NCBI RefSeq assembly: GCF_947507565.1
Contig: NC_089176.1
Span: forward strand, 2,480,001 to 2,544,000
Reading direction: 5' to 3'
Length of the DNA: 64,000 bases
From: Oscarella lobularis
Taxonomy: Eukaryota; Porifera; Homoscleromorpha; Homosclerophorida; Oscarellidae
Both the position numbers and the translations under genes were made by a program. This document shows positions 45,701-57,100 of the stretch, one piece after another. Positions within the stretch are counted from its first letter, which is position 1, and each line of letters starts with the position of its first letter. The notes beneath the pieces were generated by a model. That model was not told the DNA's origin. It made no database searches and worked only from the letters and a program-made list of their open reading frames with translations.

Positions 45701-47858
45701 TGTCTTCAATTCGTTACGCGCGAGCGGCGCTTGCGATTCAGGCGCAAGGAATGCCACTCGCACATAAAAAGTACTTTGTAATGTTGGCACTTTTGGGGTG
45801 CAAGTGTCTCCCTCGTTGCGCGCGGGCGGCGCTTGCGGTTCGGGCGCAAGGAACGTCCCTCGCGCATAAAGAGTAGCGGCGGGAACGAATAACAGGCAAA
45901 ACAATTTTGAAGCAAAATAACAAGCAAATTTACAGTTTTGAAGCAAAATAACGGGCAATTTTACAGTTTTGAAGCAAAATAGCAAGCAAATTTAGTTTCG
46001 AAGCAAAATAACGGGCAAATAGTTTCGAAACAAAAACTGTAAACTTGCTTGTTACTTGCTTGTTAGTTTGCTTCAAAATTGTTTTGCCCGTTATTTTGCT
46101 TCAAAACTGTTTGCCCGTCATTTTGCTTCAAAACCGTTTTGCCCGTCATTTTGCTTCAAAACTGTAAATTTGCTCGTCATTTTGCTTCAAAACCGTTTTG
46201 CCCGTCAAATTTGCTTCTTATTTTGCTTCAAAATTGTTTTGCCCGTCATTTTGCTTCAAAAGTGTAAATTTGCTTGTTATTTTGCTTCAAAACTGTTTGC
46301 CCGTTATTTTGCTTCAAAACTGTAAATTTGCTTGTTATTGCTTCAAAACCGTTTTGCCAGTGCAAGAGTCTCCCTCGTTGCGCGCGAGCGGCGCTTGCGG
46401 TTCAGGCGCATGGAACGCCGCTCGCGCATAAAGAGTAGCGGCGGGAACGCCTACTTTTGGGGTGCAAGTGTCTCCCTCGTTGCGCGCGAGCGGCGCTTGC
46501 GGTTCGGGCGCAAGGAACGTCACTCGCGCATAAATAGTAGCGGCGGGAACGCCTACTTTTGGGGTGCAAGTGTCTCCCTCGTTGCGCGCGAGCGGCGCTT
46601 GCGGTTCAGGCGCATGGAACGCCGCTCGCGCATAAAGAGTAGCGGCGGGAACGCCTACTTTTGGGGTGCAAGTGTCTCCCTCGTTGCGCGCGAGCGGCGC
46701 TTGCGGTTCAGGCGCATGGAACGCCGCTCGCGCATAGTAATGGCGTGGTCAACGGCAGCGCCCGACTGCTTATTAAAGAGTTTTTTTTTCATCCTGCCAT
46801 TACCACGCCCATAATAAATTACACTCAAGACTCTTGTAATTACAGTCACTGTAATTACAAGAGTCTGGCCAACCGACTCTCTTGCAATAAATTAGAGTAA
46901 AATTACAAGAGACTGAATTGTGTGGCACTTAAAACAGGAAAAAAAGGTGAACGTAATGGTAAACGTGCAAGAGAGTATTGCTAGCATAAGGGTGACGAAT
47001 AGAGTTTTAGTTAGGCCCCTGATACGGTTGGGGAAGGCCTGTAGCTGACGCTGAGCGGCCCCAGTAAGTGTAAACTATTCATTTGGTATAGTAGATTATT
47101 TATTTCGTACTTTGAGTCGAATCAGTTCTTTCAACTTGGGATACTCTTCAAAACGATCCTGAATTCCTGAAGAATTCCATCACGAAATTAAATACTTATT
47201 TGTATGGTCGTCTGTTACCGGCATCTCTAATAAAATTCTGAGGCCTTTGTCCGGTGTCGACGTAGTGCTGAGAATAGTCATTGTGAGGATTGGCACTCTG
47301 CGTTCCCTGCAAAAAGAAACTTTCGATTATTTAATTAATCATACATAATATTTACGTTCGACTTGCCTTCAAAAACGTGCTCGACCCCTTATAGATCTCC
47401 TGCACTTCCTCGTCCTCTTCGTTCCCGCGATCTTCCGCGCCCCCCTCTTTCTTCATCTCCTTCTCCCCCTCCTTCTTCGTCTCCTTCTCGTCTCTCGTCG
47501 TCGCGACGCGATCCTCCTGGCTCTCGATCGCCTTCTCGACGGCGGTGTACACTTCGAACGCGTAGCGTTTCGCTGTCGTGCTTCTAGACGTTGGGGGAGG
47601 GCAAACACGATTTTTCGGGCTTGTTTGCGCGTTTATTTGTTCGATTCACTTTTGGTACTCCTTCAGACTTTCCATGTAGCCTTTTCGCTCTTTCAAATCG
47701 GCGCGACTATGCACCAAATAGGCGAGAGCGTCGACGCTTTCGATTCCCAGCTGAAAGCGAGCTTTGGACGGCGCGATTGCACGAAAATATGAATTCACCT
47801 CTTTTGCCAGAAGCTTTCTTCGTCGCTTCGATCGCTCCCGAATTGCCTTTACGTCCAT
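42765..47858 (-). CDS. METTL14: METTL14, non-catalytic subunit of the m6A mRNA methyltransferase
   Basis: The start at 47858 gives [20 protein letters not shown], the METTL14 N-terminus. A low-complexity acidic exon ends [15 protein letters not shown]. The next exons give [20 protein letters not shown] and [15 protein letters not shown], ending at 47111. A 3,096-bp intron (47110-44015) follows. The next exon begins at 44014 with [12 protein letters not shown], so the spacing RLK-8 residues-TPPM equals human METTL14. Then come [22 protein letters not shown] (human EPPL), [32 protein letters not shown] and a proline/glycine-rich tail ending at 42765. Mammalian METTL14 has a C-terminal RGG region; here it is shorter and P/G/Y-rich. 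The protein supports METTL3 and binds RNA rather than SAM. Confidence 0.92.
44145..44260. repeat. dispersed ATTACAAGAG-type palindromic element
   Basis: Contains AATAAATTACAGTGAAATTA, then AGAGACTGGCCCACCGAATC, then TCTTGTAATATATTACAGTG, an interrupted inverted repeat. Its motifs match, in reverse orientation, the unit of the satellite at 54.1-59.05 kb (TTATTACAGGAGAGACCCGTTGGC). Confidence 0.6.
44998..45108. repeat. 36-bp GC-rich direct repeats
   Basis: AGTACTGGCGCGCCGCGCGC then GGGCACTCGTTGAC is repeated at a 36-bp step. A third, diverged partial copy (AATACTGGCGCGCTGCGCGC) starts near 45084. Confidence 0.75.
45165..45388. repeat. pair of diverged direct repeats
   Basis: GAGGAAAAGGCTGAAATTAT...TAGAAATTAATTAACG at about 45,168 recurs as AAGGAAAAGGCTGAAATCAT...TAGAAATTAATCATTGG about 155 bp later. 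Between them TTATACATTTATATACTCCG and GAGTGTATAAATATA form a looser pair. Confidence 0.5.
45700..45890. repeat. two diverged units of the 102-bp minisatellite
   Basis: Two units with GCGCGAGCGGCGCTTGCG and TTTTGGGGTGCAAGTGTCTC match the cluster at 46,357-46,735 in the same orientation. They lie on the other side of the AAGCAAAATAAC array. Confidence 0.7.
45890..46356. repeat. AAGCAAAATAAC / GTTATTTTGCTT inverted array
   Basis: The left half repeats GAAGCAAAATAACGGGCAA and GAAGCAAAATAACAAGCAAA. After about 46,035 the same words appear reverse-complemented (TTGCCCGTTATTTTGCTTC). The two halves could fold into a long hairpin. The units are about 30 bp and imperfect. Confidence 0.8.
46357..46735. 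repeat. 102-bp minisatellite, four units
   Basis: TCTCCCTCGTTGCGCGCGAG recurs at 46369, 46471, 46573 and 46675, exactly 102 bp apart. Because 102 is divisible by three, an open frame spans the array, but its peptide is only the repeated unit. Confidence 0.9.
46800..46920. repeat. second ATTACAAGAG palindromic element
   Basis: Contains ACTCTTGTAATTACAGTCAC and its near mirror TGTAATTACAAGAGTCTGGC, then CCAACCGACTCTCTTGCAAT and AAATTACAAGAGACTG. Reverse-complemented, it aligns with the 49-bp satellite unit (TTATTGCAAGAGAGTCGGTT against TTATTACAGGAGAGACCCGTT). Confidence 0.65.
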
Positions 47859-48014
47859 TTCGACGAGAAATCGCGAATTCGGTCCGGGAGCGCAATCCGG
47901 GCTTAGGTGACATCACTTCCGTCGCGCAAAAGACGATGACTCTTCGCCGCGATATCACAGGCGAATAGTGTACGAGTCGTCTTCCGACCCATTCCTATTG
48001 CTCTTATCATCCGA

Positions 48015-49567
<1,553 letters not shown>

Positions 49568-49754
49568 ATGTATTAGAACTGAACTTTGCTGTAATTGCGT
49601 GGGCGTTTCGCTTAGTGCATGGAGTCTTTGCAGGTAGTCTTTGCAGATATACAATATGATTGAATATTCTAATATTATACGCAATATTTCAACGCGTTGT
49701 GGCTGTGAACATTGGGCTGATACAGCGGTATTAATCTATTGCTTTTGTCTGATG

Positions 49755-49828
49755 CCCGTATGTCCGGGTAGGGTAAACGGCTTTTCAAGGAAAATCGAGG
49801 AAAAAGGCGTTACCCTACAATATACGGG
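49755..49828. repeat. 74-bp element with terminal inverted repeats
   Basis: Ends CCCGTAT...GTAGGGTAAACG and CGTTACCCTAC...ATACGGG are reverse complements over about 20 bp with one bulge. It could be a miniature inverted-repeat element or a foldback remnant. Confidence 0.5.
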
Positions 49829-49836
49829 ACTTTAGG

Positions 49837-49880
49837 TGTCTGTGTCTGTGTCTGTGTCTGTGTCTGTCTTTCTCTCTGGT
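49837..49880. repeat. GTGTCT microsatellite
   Basis: TGTGTCTGTGTCTGTGTC continues as a run of TGTGTC hexamers, then degrades to CTTTCTCTCT. Confidence 0.9.
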
Positions 49881-50330
49881 ACATTTTTTGGCGCTTTTTC
49901 AGTTTATTACTTCATCAAAACAGTGTACAGAGTTTAAAAATAAAAATTAAAAAAATTAAAAAGCAGCGTCGCCTTGCTGTACATCATGTATAGATAACAG
50001 TGTTGAAACCCTGATCCGTTAGCCGATTCGTTATCTTTTGGTCATTTTTCATTGCTCGAATCTTAAATTCTTCAGCGACTGCCTTTTCTCTTCTTTCTTC
50101 GGATTCAAGTTGATTAGCAATAGTTGAATAGACCACTAAAGAATGTTATTTGAGAACAACACGTCACTGTCTAATTCCAGCAGGTGACATCACAACTGGT
50201 GACATCATTGGAGGTGACGTAGTGAGATGATAGGGCTCTGACCTCTGACTATGCCCCAAAGTCCCAGACTATAAAAGCTCTGCCCAGGCTTACGTTGAGA
50301 AGAAGAACTTCAAAGTTCAAAGCCTTCGTG

Positions 50331-51345
50331 ATGTTTGCATTGGCAAGCCGTCCCAAGCAGATAGTGGTAGGTTCACTATCTCCCATTCGCGAATGACTCA
50401 GACTGACTGTACGATTTCCCTTTCTCCGCCGCGCTGTAGGAAGGAAAGCGAGACGAGCAGCTCGACGTTTCCTCGCAGAGACAAGAGCTCGTCTTTCTGA
50501 GCAAGTGCGTTCGATGCAAAGTGAACCTGAACACACCTTCGGCCAAAGTGTTTCTAGGTCAGATGATCTAATATTACCTGAGTCATATTACAAACGTTAT
50601 CACGTTGCAGAGGAATGTGAAGACGTCGAATTTCTTGTTCGAGGACTGATATATTCCGGCACTATGGTACACATAAGAGCTTCAAACAATTAATTAATTA
50701 ATTAATTAATCAATTGATTTCTTATAGGATATTTACAAGTGCAAAGATGTGAAAATTGACATTGGAAGTGGAATAGTCATTCCAGTCGTCTCCGTCGAAA
50801 CGAGCAGAAATATTACATTGGCAGTCCTGGATGCAAAAGAACAGGCAAAACCCATCAAGGAACCATAACGCAAAATGGCAATATACATAATTTCAGACCA
50901 GATCGATTTACGTTCAAAACTCGACCGATATTTCCGTCTCCGTCTCCGGATCTGTCTTCTCAATTCCTATTCCACCCCAAACAGATGCTGACTGTCAACT
51001 GATCTCAAGTTGGACTGGTGAAAAATTCACCTCAGAAAAAGTCGTCAGAGGTAAATAGAGTATTCTTCTGTTTGCACGCTGACTTCATATATTGTTCTGA
51101 ATGTAGAGGGAGCTCACGGTTATCCCACTACGGCTTCAAAAAAGGCAGCTGCAGATGCAAAACTAGAAGCAGGTGAGATGACACTATTACCTGTAATAAA
51201 AATCTAAATGTTCTGATTAGCTGTGAAGAAGTTTGAGAAGATGATTACCGATTCTATCAAAATTTCAAAGCGTTTGCCTTCGTCAAAGTCTGACAGTGAA
51301 GAAACAAAAGAAAAAAAGGAATCCCAGGTTCTTTCTCCTCCATAA
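50331..51345 (+). pseudogene. truncated duplicate of the sirtuin-fusion N-terminal domain
   Basis: Its exons match the gene at 59579 with few changes: [32 protein letters not shown]...[56 protein letters not shown]; a GC-AG intron at 50845-50896; [40 protein letters not shown]; and [20 protein letters not shown]. In the last exon CCA-AAA has become CCA-TAA, so the frame stops at 51345. In addition, the sirtuin exons that follow in the intact copy are absent. The protein would be a predicted beta-rich domain of about 250 residues. It may be a decaying copy or a short expressed paralogue; most of its codons are intact. Confidence 0.7.
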
Positions 51346-51599
51346 ACGCCAATCAGATTCTCGAAAAACGAGCTGGAAAAGATGAAGGAAAAGCTGAGAT
51401 CAATAGAAGTTAATTAGGTAAAATTAATTAACTGCTTACTAAATTGCCAATATTGCTGCCGTAATTGAATTTTGTATTTTGTTACTTACATATTATTTAT
51501 TCTGTTTTGTATTTAGTAAGACGTACTTTGTATCTTGTCTTGTGGCCGCAACGTACGCGAACTACTAATAATCTTATTTATTTATTCATCATTTGCGAG

Positions 51600-51870
51600 A
51601 CGTACGCTCAATCCTACAGACGGAGGACGCCTGAGAAGGACGCGGACGTTGTGCTACGTATAATGGGCATGATAGATCGTTGGATTGGATGCCGGACGAC
51701 GGCGGGACAACGAGACGACGCGAATGTTAGATTTCGACGACAAGATCTAAATGATTTGATTGTATTAGAACTAAACTGCGCGTTGGTTGCATGTGTATAG
51801 GTAGAATGAGGCGTTCAGCTAGTGCATGCATAATCTTTGCAGATAACATGATTGGTCCGTCAGTTATTAA
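51600..51870 (+). pseudogene. duplicated 3' end of TMEM184
   Basis: From GACGCGGACGTTGTGCTACG through TGGATTGGATGCCGGACGAC and GAGACGACGCGAATGTTAGA it matches the TMEM184 terminal exon at about 49,455-49,570. It continues into the 3' flank (GTATTAGAACTAAACTGCG...TAGTGCATG). Small insertions and substitutions break the frame. It has no upstream exons. Confidence 0.85.
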
Positions 51871-51968
51871 AATACGTTCGGCTACGAAAAGGTTTCTTGG
51901 CGCACTTCAAAACAATAGGGAGCTTCCGCATCCCGCACGTGCGCTAGACCAAGACTGAAGACTCAATT

Positions 51969-53694
51969 CTACAAAACCAAATTTTCGATCTCTTCTGCCA
52001 TTAATATTGCTCCACTCAAGAAAAAGTCGACAGCTAACGGCAACGCACCATGCAGGAATTCCAAAGTGTGAACGTGATGATCAAATCCTTCGTGTAGCAC
52101 GCTAACGACTAATTGGATAACAAAAGTGAAAAATAAAACCAAACAAGCCAGGGCTCTTAATTTGTACCAACCTAAAGGAGATATTCTTCGTACTTTGATA
52201 GAAGTAACAATATAATGTATACCAACCAGAAACAGATGTTCTTTGTACTTTAATAGAAGTAACAATGATCACTTGAAGCAAACACGCAAAAAAGCCGAGA
52301 CAGGAAGATATCAGCTCAATCGCCGAGGTTGAGCTGCTACTTTCCTTCACGTGAATCCCTATAGAACCGGAGAAGTAGATAAGACTGCCAATACTGAAAA
52401 CATAGAAAACAATGGTTTCCGGGTCCTCTGTCATATGATGCCACACTTCTTTGCCACTGAAGTTACTGTTTTGCTTAAACAGGTACAGGCATGCTAGAAG
52501 AAGGCACGTAACCATAGCAAAGCCATGTGCTACCGCAAACGGAATAGATTTTTTTCTTGCTAAAATTTCTTCCTGCTTTCAGCTTCTCCGCGTGTCCTCC
52601 ATGATTGAGAATGTCGTCGCATGTAGGTTGAAACGATTCTTGTATTGATCGTGTCCAAATTACAAACACTAGAACAACAACGGTCAGAACGACTGAAAAA
52701 CACAATAGCCAAGTTGCCATTGTGCGTTTTTCAGAGTCTTTTTGAGACCCGTTTTCAGTGGCGCTGTCTTCATCTTTAGCGCTGTCTTCATCTTCAGTGC
52801 TGTCTCGATCTTTCAAGAGGCAAAGGTAAGACATGCCTGCTAAAATGTAAAAAAACACGACTGAAGTTCTGAATAATGGACGTAGATGTGTCCACACTCC
52901 TTCCGAAACAACTAGAGCATTTGCTTTATCATTCAAGCAGGCCATATTCACTATGGCATGAATCCAACGAAGACAATTGGAAGTGCCGATGAACAGAAAA
53001 GCCCAGTCGTTTCGGTCTGTATTGCGTCGGATCCGCCTTGCTTCAAAGATCAAGTAACAAACTGAATTAGAATAAACTAAACGTAGCAGGTGCTTAACAT
53101 AATAGCAGCCAATCACTCACCTTGCAGAACAACTTCTATTGAGCCAGAAAGAAGACAGAAAACTTCAGCAGCTCGTTCTTTAGGGCCAGGTTTACACTTG
53201 TGAATTATTAGGAGAAAACTGAAGCCTTGATACACCAATGAAATGATCCCTAACACAAAAATAAGGACCAAGGATTTGGCCGATACTTGATACTTCGCAT
53301 TCTTCTGGAACACTGGCGTCGATGGTTCATCTCCGTCTTTTTCTTTGCTAGAATGACACGCCGAGTTGAGCCAGGCAGAGAAAATGAACAGAACGGATAT
53401 AATATGTAGTGATCCGGAAAGTACGTGTACTGGAAAGGACCTTGGCACCGAAAGAAATCCATTTTCCTTGCCAGGTGGGGTCAAACTTTCATCGCACGTA
53501 CGCCAAACGAGTGGCGGATGGCCGGGACTCGGAATCGGTTCACAGTGTGAAACTGTAGGAGAATCCCAAATGCTACCGCACTTGCCGCTATACCTATTGG
53601 CAACCAAAAGAAAAAGAGGCACGAACAACAGAAGAGCCACCACAAAAATTGCAATGAATCTTTTCTTCATCGTGTAGGAAACTAACTTGTTCAC
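51969..53694 (-). CDS. Otopetrin-like multi-pass membrane protein
   Basis: The start at 53694 gives MNKLVSYTMKKRFIAIFVVA. At least four exons encode around ten hydrophobic segments, including SLVLIFVLGIISLVYQGFSF, RTSVVFFYILAGMSYLCLLK, ATWLLCFSVVLTVVVLVFVI, VFYVFSIGSLIYFSGSIGIH and ALACLVLFFTFVIQLVVSVL. One loop has an acidic repeat (DSTEDEDSAKDEDSATENGS). The pattern CYLIFEARRIRRN...FLFIGTSNCLRWIHAIVN and LSSCLGFFACLLQVIIVTS recalls otopetrin proton channels (LMHxxxTNxCxWxxxxxxE and CLQVxFIT). The match is to pattern, not to a clear signature, so the family call is tentative. The penultimate intron (52226-52172) is 55 bp and coincides with a 55-bp tandem duplication. Stop near 51969. Confidence 0.6.
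52162..52271. repeat. 55-bp tandem duplication spanning an exon-intron boundary
   Basis: GATAGAAGTAACAAT at about 52,197 and AATAGAAGTAACAAT at about 52,252 are 55 bp apart, as are GTACCAACC (52,164) and ATACCAACC (52,219). About 80% of positions agree by eye. In gene orientation the first unit supplies a donor (TCTG/GTTGGT) and the second supplies an acceptor (CTTTAG/GTTGGT). Confidence 0.85.
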
Positions 53695-54047
53695 CGTTGA
53701 AAAGTTCTGCCTTTATATACACTAAGGGGAGGGACTCTCTGGACGAGCCGGGACTAGGGGTACAAGGCACGGGGACCAGGAAAACCTACTGTATAGCCGC
53801 CACAGAGAGCTCACCTATTGAACGTTATATATAAAAGTCTTTGCTTTTCTTATATGTTTCTATGGTGCCAGAAGGCAGGGGTTTTTGTAGCATAGAAACC
53901 GCGGGGACTAAACTGGGGACCAGGGACTGCATGGGAAATTTGCATGGAGAATTAATGACATGACCAAGTGGATAACAAGTACGCAATAACAAGGTTCTGC
54001 CGAGAATTTTTTCAGTGTGGTAATAAGATATAGTACGAGATTTTAAA

Positions 54048-54145
54048 TGGTCTGAGACAATTTTAAAAATCGTCACAGACGATTTTAAAATCTTGTCTTA
54101 GACGATTTTTAAAATTATCTTAAACGATTTTCAAAAATTGTCTTC
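54048..54145. repeat. AT-rich tandem repeat (ACGATTTTAAAA-like, about 26 bp, four units)
   Basis: GACGATTTTAAAATCTTGTC, GACGATTTTTAAAATTATCT and AACGATTTTCAAAAATTGTC follow each other. They abut the left edge of the 49-bp satellite. Confidence 0.75.
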
Positions 54146-57100
54146 GGTTGGCCAATATCTTTTAATTTCACTGTAGTTTATTACAGGAGAGGAGTTAGCT
54201 AGCCCCCTGTAACTTCGCTGTAGTTTATTACAGGAGAGACCCGTTGGTCAACCCCTGTAATTTCGCTGTAATTTATTACAGGAGAGACCCGTTGGTTAAC
54301 CCCTGTAATTTCGCTGTAATTTATTACAGGATAGACCCGTTGGCTAACCCCTTGTAATTTCGCTGTAATTTATTACAGGAGAGACCCTTTGGCTAACCCC
54401 CTGTAATTTCGCTGTAGTTTATTACAGGAGAGACCCGTTGGCTAGCCCCCTGTAATTTCGCTGTAATTTATTACAGGAGAGACCCGTTGGCTAGCCCCTG
54501 TAATTTCGCTGAAGTTTATTACAGGAGAGACCCGTTGGCTAGCCCCTGTAATTTCGCTGTAATTTATTACAGGAGAGACCCGTTGGTTAACCCCTGTAAT
54601 TTCGCTGTAATTTATTACAGGAGAGACCCGTTGGTTAAACCCTGTAATTTCGCTGTAATTTATTACAGGATAGACCCGTTGGCTAACCCCCTGTAATTTC
54701 GCTGTAATTTATTACAGGAGAGACCCGTTGGCTAACCCCCTGTAATTTCGCTGTAATTTATTACAGGAGAGACCCGTTGGCTAGCCCCTGTAATTTCGCT
54801 GTAGTTTATTACAGGAGAGACCCGTTGGCTAGCCCCTGTAATTTCGCTGTAATTTATTACAGGAGAGACCCGTTGGTTAACCCCTGTAATTTCACTGTAA
54901 TTTATTACAGGAGAGACCCGTTGGTTAAACCCTGTAATTTCGCTGTAATTTATTACAGGATAGACCCGTTGGCTAACCCCCTGTAATTTCGCTGTAATTT
55001 ATTACAGGAGAGACCCGTTGGCTGACCCCCTGTAATTTCGCTGTAATTTATTACAGGAGAGACCCGTTGGCTAGCCCCTGTAATTTCGCTGTAATTTATT
55101 ACAGGAGAGACCCGTTGGTTAACCCCTGTAATTTCGCTGTAATTTATTACAGGAGAGACCCGTTGGTTAACCCCTGTAATTTCGCTGTAATTTATTACAG
55201 GATAGACCCGTTGGCTAACCCCCTGTAATTTCGCTGTAATTTATTACAGGAGAGACCCGTTGGCTGACCCCCTGTAATTTCGCTGTAATTTATTACAGGA
55301 GAGACCCGTTGGCTGACCCCCTGTAATTTCGCTGTAATTTATTACAGGAGAGACCCGTTGGCTAACCCCATGTAATTTCGCTGTAGTTTATTACAGGAGA
55401 GACCCGTTGGCTAACCCCCTGTAATTTCGCTGTAATTTATTACAGGAGAGACCCGTTGGCTAACCCCCTGTAATTTCGCTGTAATTTATTACAGGAGAGA
55501 CCCGTTGGCTAACCCCCTGTAATTTCGCTGTAGTTTATTACAGGAGAGACCCGTTGGCTAACCCCTGTAATTTCGCTGTAATTTATTACAGGAGAGACCC
55601 GTTGGCTAACCCCCTGTAATTTCGCTGTAGTTTATTACAGGAGAGACCCGTTGGCTAACCCCCTGTAATTTCGCTGTAATTTATTACAGGAGAGACCCGT
55701 TGGCTAACCCCCTGTAATTTCGCTGTAATTTATTACAGGAGATACCCGTTGGCTAACCCCCTGTAATTTCGCTGTAGTTTATTACAGGAGAGACCCGTTG
55801 GCTAACCCCTGTAATTTCGCTGTAATTTATTACAGGAGAGACCCGTTGGCTAACCCCCTGTAATTTCGCTGTAGTTTATTACAGGAGAGACCCGTTGGCT
55901 AACCCCCTGTAATTTCGCTGTAATTTATTACAGGAGAGACCCGTTGGCTAAACCCCTGTAATTTCGCTGTAATTTATTACAGGAGATACCCGTTGGCTAA
56001 CCCCCTGTAATTTCGCTGTAATTTATTACAGGAGAGACCCGTTGGCTAACCCCCTGTAATTTCGCTGTAATTTATTACAGGAGAGACCCGTTGGCTAACC
56101 CCCTGTAATTTCGCTGTAGTTTATTGCAGGAGAAACCCGTTGGCTAACCCCCTGTAATTTCGCTGTAATTTATTACAGGAGGGACCCGTTGGCTAACCCC
56201 CTGTAATTTCGATGTAATTTATTACAGGAGAGACCCGTTGGCTAACCCCCTGTAATTTCGCTGTAGTTTATTACAGGAGAGACCCGTTGGCTAACCCCCT
56301 GTAATTTCGCTGTAATTTATTACAGGAGAGACCCGTTGGCTAACCCCCTGTAATTTCGCTGTAATTTATTACAGGATAGACCCGTTGGCTAACCCCCTGT
56401 AATTTCGCTGTAATTTATTACAGGAGAGACCCGTTGGCTAACCCCCTGTAATTTCGCTGTAGTTTATTACAGGAGAGACCCGTTGGCTAACCCCCTGTAA
56501 TTTCGCTGTAATTTATTACAGGAGAGACCCGTTGGCTAACCCCCTGTAATTTCGCTGTAATTTATTACAGGATAGACCCGTTGGCTAACCCCCTGTAATT
56601 TCGCTGTAATTTATTACAGGAGAGACCCGTTGGCTAACCCCCTGTAATTTCGCTGTAATTTATTACAGGATAGACCCGTTGGCTAACCCCCTGTAATTTC
56701 GCTGTAATTTATTACAGGAGAGACCCGTTGGCTGACCCCCTGTAATTTCGCTGTAATTTATTACAGGATAGACCCGTTGGCTAACCCCCTGTAATTTCGC
56801 TGTAATTTATTACAGGAGAGACCCGTTGGCTAACCCCCTGTAATTTCGCTGTAGTTTATTACAGGAGAGACCCGTTGGCTAACCCCCTGTAATTTCGCTG
56901 TAATTTATTACAGGAGAGACCCGTTGGCTAACCCCCTGTAATTTCGCTGTAGTTTATTACAGGAGAGACCCGTTGGCTAACCCCCTGTAATTTCGCTGTA
57001 ATTTATTACAGGAGAGACCCGTTGGCTAACCCCCTGTAATTTCGCTGTAATTTATTACAGGAGAGACCCGTTGGCTGACCCCCTGTAATTTCGCTATAAT

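Larger units (their letters stand above)
44014..47111. other. giant METTL14 intron filled with repeats
   Basis: Outside the repeats listed separately, the stretch 44,330-44,560 is GC-richer with short palindromes (ACCGACCACCGGGCCATGAT). It looks like a mobile-element remnant that I cannot classify. 44,560-44,990 and 46,920-47,080 show no gene. Confidence 0.6.
49568..50330. other. region between TMEM184 and the duplicated sirtuin-type N-terminus
   Basis: Holds the small inverted element and the GTGTCT microsatellite listed below. Otherwise it is AT-rich with no gene. Its last part (50,176-50,330) resembles the sequence upstream of the intact copy (ATTCCAGCAGGTGACATCA against ATTCCAACAAATGACATCA). 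Confidence 0.5.

Noticed and set aside
46079-46325. Plus-strand ORFs reading [18 protein letters not shown]
   Set aside because: They are translations of the TTTTGCTTCAAAA repeat array.
46332-46814. 160-residue ORF with repeated [20 protein letters not shown]
   Set aside because: It exists only because the minisatellite unit (102 bp) is a multiple of three; the other strand is similarly open and there is no domain.
54487-54986. Open frames with repeated PCNFAVIYYRRDPLVN peptides
   Set aside because: They are translations of the satellite unit; unit length varies between 48 and 49 bp, so the frame is lost after a few units.
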